This document shows positions 58,283 through 64,000 of a stretch of DNA of 64,000 nt, one piece after another. Each line of letters starts with the position of its first letter. Within the stretch, counting starts at the first letter, position 1. Under the pieces are notes generated by a model. It had not been told where the DNA came from, ran no database searches, and worked only from the letters and a program-made list of their open reading frames with translations. The position numbers and the translations under genes are program-made. The stretch is from the NCBI RefSeq assembly GCF_007655135.1, contig NC_045130.1:30686605-30750604 (forward strand). Reading direction: 5' to 3'. This stretch comes from Punica granatum (lineage: Eukaryota > Streptophyta > Magnoliopsida > Myrtales > Lythraceae).

Positions 58283-59475
58283 ATGGCTGTCTTTGGCCCA
58301 AACAAAGGCCTTGTGCTTTTGCAGCTCTTGCTCTTAGTGAGCATCAGCACTTGCTTCTTCCCTGGTGCCTCTGCCAACCTATTCGAGGACTCCAAGTTCG
58401 CCATTCTGCGCCGCCGTTTGGCGCCCGCTCCTGCCCCTGGCCCTGCCCACTCCCGCCAAGGTTGGAAACCGGTCCACCCACCTGCTCAGCCCCCGCGCCT
58501 AGGACACCCACCGCTTCACCCTCCTAAGAACTCCCCCTTCAAGCCGGGCCCGGTTCATCCACCTGCAGTTCTTCCTCTCCCTCCGAAGAAGTCCCCCGTC
58601 AAACCTGGCCCGGTGCATCCACCGGCCAAGCCACCTGCAGTTCTTCCTCTCCCTCCAAAGAAGCCCCCAGTGGCCCCAGTTCTGGCACCAGTAAAGCCCC
58701 CAGTTCACCCACCTGTGAGTCGTCACCGGAGGAGCTTCGTTTGGGTTCGGGGCCTTGTTTACTGTAAACCTCAGAAGTATCGGTACATTGACACCCTCGC
58801 GGAAGCTAAGCCAATTAACGGTAGTTATTCTTATCATTTCCTGAAACTCTCATATTTATACTTTCGCAAGTTGCACATATGTCTTTGTGTGTGTGTCTCT
58901 CTCTCTATATATATAAGGCCGATGGCCCCAGAAGAGAATAGGAAAAGAAAAAAAATGAAGGGCAATGCCACTGCCACTGCACTGCACCAAACCCCGTTTC
59001 TCTCTCGCATCTTTCTGAATTTTACACGAGCCGAAATGACTTAAAATCTTGGTGCAAGTTGGATTTAAATGTCTTTCTTCACATACATTAACCACGTATT
59101 ATTACATAAAACAAACCTATATATGCATATATATATGAATAATGTATATATGGATATATATGTTCACCCATCCTTGTGGTTTCAGGATCGGTGGTGAAGC
59201 TTGTGTGCAAGAACACCAAGTACAGGACAGTAACGACTGCGAAGACAGACGCGCACGGGTTCTTCTTTATCCAAGCCCCTAGGACTATCACTAGCTATGC
59301 CGCCCACAAGTGCAGGGTCTTCCTTGTCTCCTCCCCCCAGGCTAACTGCAAAAAGCCAGCGAAGATCCACGGCGGCATCACGGGAGCCATCCTGAAGAAA
59401 CCGGAGTACTTCATGATTGGCAAGAACCCATATGCTCTCTACACTGTCGACACTCTCGCCTTTGAACCCAAATAG
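58283..59475 (+). CDS. Proline-rich/Ole e 1-domain cell-wall protein (AGP30/AGP31-like), 2 exons
   Basis: Secreted structural glycoprotein of the non-classical arabinogalactan/proline-rich family, acting in the cell wall. Exon 1 is 58283-58820 and exon 2 is 59186-59475 (intron 365 bp, GT/AG), giving 275 residues. Residues 1-31 are a signal peptide (hydrophobic LVLLQLLLLVSIS, cut near GASA). APAPAPGPA (46-54) is a typical arabinogalactan glycosylation motif. Residues about 60-150 are Pro/Lys/His-rich with PVHPP repeats and a doubled PLPPKK unit. Residues about 155-275 are an Ole e 1/PAC domain (VRGLVYC, LVCKN, HKCRVFLV). Only four Cys remain: the second Cys of the usual CxxC and the C-terminal Cys are missing. 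The frame is otherwise intact. It is flanked on both sides by duplicated DNA, so a paralogue may lie nearby. Confidence 0.9.
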
Positions 59476-60341
59476 GCATAATAATCTAATAAGATCCATC
59501 AGAGATCAGTAGTACCTTAATTATGCCTTTGCTGCATCCTTTTGTGTTGGATTTTGGCTATTTCGAAATGTTTAAGTCGTAGTTGCCATGTCAGGGATAT
59601 TGTTTAGAGACCATATGCATGCATGGAGACTTGGGTTGAATAAAATATAAGGACATACATCCCGATAGCTTTAGCTTGTGGAGCGAGGATTTGCTATTAT
59701 TATATGTGCCACACTCATATGATTTCGTAGTGAAAAAATAAACTAATGGGTCATAATTAATATTCTTGTCTTTGTTTTGGGTTGGAATCTCACTTATAAA
59801 CGTGACTTCTATTCAACTTATAATTCCCCACCTAATTTAGAGTTAATAAAATGTTGAGATGTAAACTAATTAAGTGGTATTAAATCACAGAAATGTGATT
59901 CAATGATACAATGAACTCCCAATGCATGGGTACATTTTATCTACAGTTTAGGGTTCAAAACCCACCTGAAATACCTTGTGATCGATGCCTACCCAACGCT
60001 TAAACAAAATATATATAATGTTAGTAAACATTATTAGGCTGAGACATCAGTGGTTTTACGGGTAAATAAATAAGCAAGTGTCGAGAGATAAAAGAACTAC
60101 AGTGCAATAACACTCACCCTCAACTTGAAACCAAAAGATTTTGAATTCAATTTCACAAGTAAAACCTTTCAAGCTTCTTTTTTTTTTCCTTGTAACCTGG
60201 AAAAAAAATTAAGTGCAAAAAATTTTAACACCGAATCTTCCGAGAAAATGGCTCGTGTAATGACGCTATCTCTAGTCTTAAACCAAAAAAAAAATTGCAT
60301 TCAATTCTCGCTAGTGGGACATTTCTATATATTTTTTTTTT
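59476..60341. other. 3' flank of the AGP-like gene
   Basis: Includes the likely 3' UTR. A stretch around 59940-59962 (TTTAGGGTTCAAAACCC) looks like a box B and may be another SINE trace, but no body is seen. No other gene. Confidence 0.4.
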
Positions 60342-60723
60342 GTGTAGGAAAATGGGGTGAAAGCCCATTATAAAAATAAAGAAATTGCAAACTGCCAAGG
60401 TGGGGTAAGGAAGCCCCAAGATATCGCCAAACAAGAGCGGACAAAGAGCAGTCGATGGGTTATGATAAAAGGGAACCCCTATTGGCAAGTGGAGAGCGCT
60501 ACGAGTCAAACCAATATGCAAAGGAATTATCCTCTTTGTATATGTGGGTAGAACCTCCACGATCCAATTACGAGCCAGCAACTCCTGAATAGAATCTACC
60601 ATTGAAGCAAGCTGAGGTGCACATGGATCCCTACTAGCTGCAAATGAAACGAGGAACTACATCCGAGTCTACCTCTAAAATAAGTTGATGGCAACCAAGA
60701 TGATAAACCTCTTCCAAACCAGT

Positions 60724-60754
<31 letters not shown>

Positions 60755-60757
60755 GAC
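60342..60757 (-). pseudogene. LINE 3' end with RNase H tail
   Basis: The minus strand encodes the end of a LINE RNase H (VDSIQELLARNWIVEVL, 60550-60600) and a 3' tail (LPYPTLAVCNFFIFIMGF) running into a poly(A) tract at about 60331-60342, seen as a T run on the + strand. The R-E-x-N motif is disrupted by a frameshift. 5'-truncated, as usual for LINE insertions. A (GAA)n microsatellite marks its 5' side. Confidence 0.65.
60728..60757. repeat. (GAA)n microsatellite
   Basis: A run followed by GAA repeats at the 5' junction of the LINE fragment. Confidence 0.85.
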
Positions 60758-60835
60758 GTAAGTGGTATATATTAGTACAAAAATTAATAAAGATAATGTA
60801 TCTTTGAGCATGGTTTTACAAAAATTATCTAATAT

Positions 60836-61556
60836 TTAAGTTCGTGCTTAGGATGTTTATGGGTTTAATAAATAGATTTTGACCCTTCCCAAACCCTAAT
60901 GAGGCCTTAAAGTGTTTATCCCATTGGGAATTGTGAAGAGTTTAGGAGTTATTGACTAAAACCTTATAGAGTTTGGGAAGAATATGGTATCTTGTCTCAA
61001 AAGCCGTCCCAATTCTGTTAAAATACAAAATTATAGAAATATCAATGGTCATATATTAGATTTACAAAATACCATATTCTAATTCAATCAGGGGTTTAAG
61101 TCTCCTCTCATTCGTTCTTCAGTTTAGTTCTTTTGTTTTAGTGAATTATTAAAGTTAATAAAAGTTGAGTTTGCGATCATTTTTTTTATTCTTCTTTTGA
61201 TATATTGAGGAGTATCAGCTTTAATTTTTATATTATTGGTATAACTCAACTGGTGAAACTCTTTTATTGGTATTACTTTATCTGTATTTTGTTTCTGAAA
61301 CTATTGTGATCAAATATATGTTTTGTTACTGCTACTTCAAGTCCTATAATGGTTAAGAGCCTATTAATGGGTCAATAACGATTTTTCTGGTGGAAACAGG
61401 TTAATTTAGTGGGAAGCATTTTGGAAATTTTCTGTAAATCCTTACGAGTTTGGAAAGGGTGGTTTGGAAACTGACTCTTTTTAAAGGGTTTTAAGTTTGG
61501 GAATAATCAAACCGTCCCAAATTCTGTACATGGACGTCCCTATCTGTGTTTTCCTT
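60836..61556. mobile_element. Possible TIR DNA element
   Basis: The left side (TTAGGATGTTTATGGG... CCCTTCCCAAACCCTAA) and inverted right side (TAGGGACGTCCATGTACAG... TTCCCAAACTTAAAAC) are loosely complementary. This part is absent from duplication copy 1, consistent with an insertion. Ends and target duplication are not defined and no protein is encoded. Confidence 0.35.
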
Positions 61557-61574
61557 TTTTTTTTTTTTTTTTTT
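61557..61574. repeat. Poly(T) tract
   Basis: Uninterrupted T run of about 18 at the right edge of the possible TIR element. Confidence 0.9.
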
Positions 61575-61969
61575 ATTATTATATCATGGTATTTAGAAGA
61601 TCAATGTCTGCGCTTTTATTAGAACAATGAGACAAAGAAAAAATTATACCATAGAAAGAAGATTACTGAATTAGGAGATGTGGAACCATAAATTATACCG
61701 AAAATCTAGAAAGCTCTTGTTGTACCATAAAATAATTAACGCGTTAGTTTTTGGGGTTAGATTGGACATATTGCACGACTGAGGAAAATTAGTTTCCATA
61801 GCTATGCGCAGTGTAAAAATTCATTAGATTAAATAACTAAATAACTTGGATATGCAAATTTTTGCTAAAATTTCTCTGTATTTAACCCGTGTCATTGTAA
61901 TAATTTTTGTGTAATTTATTTTCTGCTCCTCTTTTTGTTTTTCATTTCTCTTCATCTGACCTTTTTTTT

Positions 61970-62130
61970 TCAATTATAAGGGAGCCCATGGCCTATGCAA
62001 TGAAATAAAAAATTTAAATATCTAATGAAGGGGTACGGGTAATCTCACATGAATATCGATCATGAAACCTCTTGGTTATCCGGCGAGAGTGTGCACAACT
62101 GTACTGCACCCTCTTTGATTGTTCTTCGTT
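61970..62130 (+). mobile_element. SINE-like repeat copy
   Basis: CAATTATAAGGGAGCCCATGG, then TATCTAATGAAGGGGTACGGG, CTCTTGGTTATCCGGCGAGAG and CTGTACTGCACCCTCTTTG. Same order as 55679-55835. Confidence 0.5.
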
Positions 62131-62212
62131 CGTTTGACCTTTGAAGAAGTGCATATGCTTCATGATTTAGAGATCGCTTGTCCTTATAACTTTGTCATGT
62201 CTTCTAATATAA

Positions 62213-62717
62213 CTAGTCCAGTAACCTACGCGTTACGATGGCTTTTTGCATTTTTTTTATTTTTAATTAATAATGTTGTATTTATTAATTTTATAATACA
62301 AAAGATAAGAAATAATAAAAGACATTGAGAATAGTTTTAAATAAATTGTAAAAGTCTTTTTGGGAATATCTCATAAAATTATAAATAAATTATGGAAATT
62401 TGAATTTTACTTTTAGTTAATGTTGTTGTATTTATTAATTCTATTAAAGAGAAGATAAGAAATAAATAAAAGACATTGCGAGTAGTTTCGTTGATTAATA
62501 TCTCTAAATAAATTGTAAAATTCCTTTTGGGAATATCCAATTCAATTATAAATAAATTATGGAAATTTTAAAAAAATTCTAAGCATTTATTAAGGGGGAA
62601 GGCTTGAAGAGACAATCAATCATGAGTTGGGGGTTTGCTCAATATGCTTATGTGAAAAACTCTCATTACACGAATAGAAAATTTTGGTGAGTACACTAAA
62701 TTAATATATATATATAT
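62213..62717 (-). mobile_element. Helitron-like insertion with internal tandem repeat
   Basis: CTAG at 62213-62216 followed by T on the minus strand, with a decayed hairpin (ACCTACGCGTTACG) inside. The right end is an AT run (TATATATATATATA). The interior has two units of about 155 bp (from 62258 and 62411) sharing ATAAATTGTAAAA, TTTTGGGAATATC and TTATAAATAAATTATGGAAATTT. The matching position in copy 1 (about 57005) lacks this DNA. Confidence 0.5.
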
Positions 62718-63133
62718 AGTGAAATAATTAATTACCCAAAAAAAATAATCACCTAGAAAAATAGTGAAATAATTGTGATATTTAATTTTGCAAAAATTCC
62801 TTGATAAGTGTAACTTCTCAGTTATCGAAAACACAATCTCAATATTTTATTGCGCCTTAATTATAAGCAATTTCAATACCAAATCTCTTCTGACTTTCCC
62901 ATTCTGATGATATATTATTGTCTGGTCGGTGTCTTTATTTATTATTTTTTAACGAGCATTACCCGATATCCGGAATTCCAATGAATCCAAACTAATTCAT
63001 GATCAAGTTAGATTGGTCAATTAAGAGTAAGGTTGTGTTTGGCAATTGAGTTGTGCTAAACTCAACTCATTTTAATTCCATATAAAGACAAATTAGGCAA
63101 GTTTTTTGAATGACTGGTGGGGCACGAGGGAAC

Positions 63134-63342
63134 AGTGCCGTATATTGTATGCTTAGGGACGTCTGCTCTAACTGTTGGCGACTTTCCCGTTGATGGGTCC
63201 CAGGATTTTACCGTTCGACCTCATATTTTGTCGTTTTGGGAGTTAAGTTGAAAGTGCCGTATATTGTATGCTTAGGGACGTCTGCTCTAACTGTTGGCGA
63301 CTTTCCCGTTGATGGGTCCTAGGATTTTACCGTTCGACCTCA
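63134..63342. repeat. 90-bp direct repeat, almost identical
   Basis: 63134-63223 and 63253-63342 each begin AGTGCCGTATATTGTATGCT and end CCGTTCGACCTCA, with one mismatch (CCCAGG against CCTAGG) by eye. They are separated by 29 bp. Near-identity indicates a recent local duplication. Function unknown; a short transcribed element or replication slippage product are both possible. Confidence 0.85.
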
Positions 63343-63796
63343 ATATGGATTTCTCTATCCAAAAAATACGAAATCAAAACCCAATTAAATTGAAACAAAC
63401 GTCGAACCAATGAAATTAATTCTCACTGATTCGATGACTTGACTTTAATATACATCTTCATTGTCTAGTATTGAAAAAAAAAAAAAGAGATCGGTTTAAC
63501 CACCAATGCGGAACTTTACTCTTTAGTTGTCTGTTCCAGTTCAAACTTGAATTAGTATGGACTCATCATACTTTTAAATACCTGTCGTGCAAACCCAAAG
63601 AAAACGGTTTAAGCAAGAATATTATAGATATGATTAGTATCGAGCAAAACCTATATTATAGCTAGGTTTTGCATATGATCATATGGAGTCCGACTCAGTA
63701 ACCTGTTTCTTTTGGCTAATGAATAACCCAATATTGAAATTAATAATATATAACTTGATTATAAAATTAAACTGAATTATCATTCAGCAAAACAAG

Positions 63797-63835
<39 letters not shown>

Positions 63836-64000
63836 AACATCCTTGAATAAATTAAATCTGTTGTTCACTCGTCCCCAGTGCCGAGTAGGGTGGGTCCCCC
63901 ACCCGCGGGACACACCCTCTTTTCTTTTTATTTCTTTAATTGGATTTTGATTTGTTTAAATTTTTTTAATTAAGATAAGCATAAAAATTCTTTTTATTTC
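63343..64000. other. Right-edge intergenic DNA
   Basis: Contains the last blocks of the segmental duplication, an (AT)n/(AC)n microsatellite at about 63797-63836, and a CCCCACCCGCGGGACAC stretch near 63897. No coding start is seen before the edge. Confidence 0.4.
63797..63836. repeat. (AT)n(AC)n microsatellite
   Basis: AT repeats passing into ACAC repeats. Confidence 0.85.

Larger units (their letters stand above)
60755..63790 (+). repeat. Segmental duplication, copy 2
   Basis: Collinear with 56640-58140: AAAGATAATGTATCTTTGAGC (60788), GGATATGCAAATTTTTGCT (61848), GCTTCATGATTTAGAGAT (62157), AACTTCTCAGTTATCGAAAA (62811), GCAAGAATATTATAGATA (63614), TATGGAGTCCGACTC (63683) and TTTGGCTAATGAATAAC (63709). 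It is longer than copy 1 because of insertions at about 60840-61740 and 62213-62717 and further DNA near 63040-63345. Copy 1 is followed at once by a gene; the equivalent position here is at the window edge. Confidence 0.75.

Noticed and set aside
58499..58837. 112-residue open frame antisense to the Pro-rich exon
   Set aside because: Low-complexity complement of Pro codons; no signal or domain.
58821..59044. Unspliced read-through of the AGP-like exon 1 to a stop at 59044
   Set aside because: The frame after 58820 loses family similarity, while splicing at GT/AG to 59186 restores the Ole e 1 domain in frame.
60225..60602. 125-residue minus-strand open frame as a host protein
   Set aside because: It covers the LINE RNase H tail, 3' UTR and poly(A) tract.

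Overview
The window looks like nuclear DNA from a dicot flowering plant, probably a woody one; I cannot name the species. The reasons are intron-containing plant genes with GT/AG borders, very AT-rich intergenic DNA, a large load of plant-type transposable elements (TEs) and a fragment of chloroplast DNA. There is no bacterial-style gene cluster, CRISPR array or phage, and I saw no rRNA or functional tRNA gene.

Only three host genes are supported, all on the + strand. (1) A bHLH162-like transcription factor, three exons, 13325-15082. (2) The translation initiation factor eIF3 subunit d, two exons, 30735-32750, with a promoter carrying TGGGCY (site II) boxes and a telo box. (3) A secreted proline-rich/Ole e 1-type cell-wall protein (AGP30/AGP31-like), two exons, 58283-59475. 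From memory, bHLH162 and eIF3d are neighbours in Arabidopsis (At4g20970/At4g20980), so genes 1 and 2 look like an ancestral pair pushed about 15.6 kb apart by TEs.

Layout: 1-13 kb holds TE relics, namely a non-autonomous CACTA element with a foldback MITE inside it, SINE-like copies, Helitron ends and a triplicated SINE. 13.3-15.1 kb is the bHLH gene. 15.7-17.9 kb has LINE fragments and a TRIM element. 22-23 kb has a Copia LTR relic split by a MITE. 23.5-30.4 kb is a head-to-tail chain of Helitron-like elements, one of them split by a dead Ty3/gypsy element, ending about 340 bp before the eIF3d start codon. 34.4-37.8 kb has a TIR element, a chloroplast psbH insertion and an unassigned retroposon-like block. 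40.0-45.8 kb is a LINE split by a Copia element. 49.4-55.6 kb is a CACTA element with a dead transposase and a second Copia element inside it. 56.6-63.8 kb holds the AGP-like gene between two copies of the same flanking DNA, which suggests a tandem gene duplication whose second gene may lie just beyond the right edge.

The most informative signals are the nested insertions, where target duplications, rejoined reading frames or paralogous empty sites fix the order of events, and the Helitron chain, in which each junction fits insertion into the AT-rich 5' terminus of the neighbouring element. In-frame stops in the dead TEs are mostly explained by single C-to-T changes (Gln/Arg to stop, or Trp to stop from the other strand), as expected for methylated, silenced DNA.
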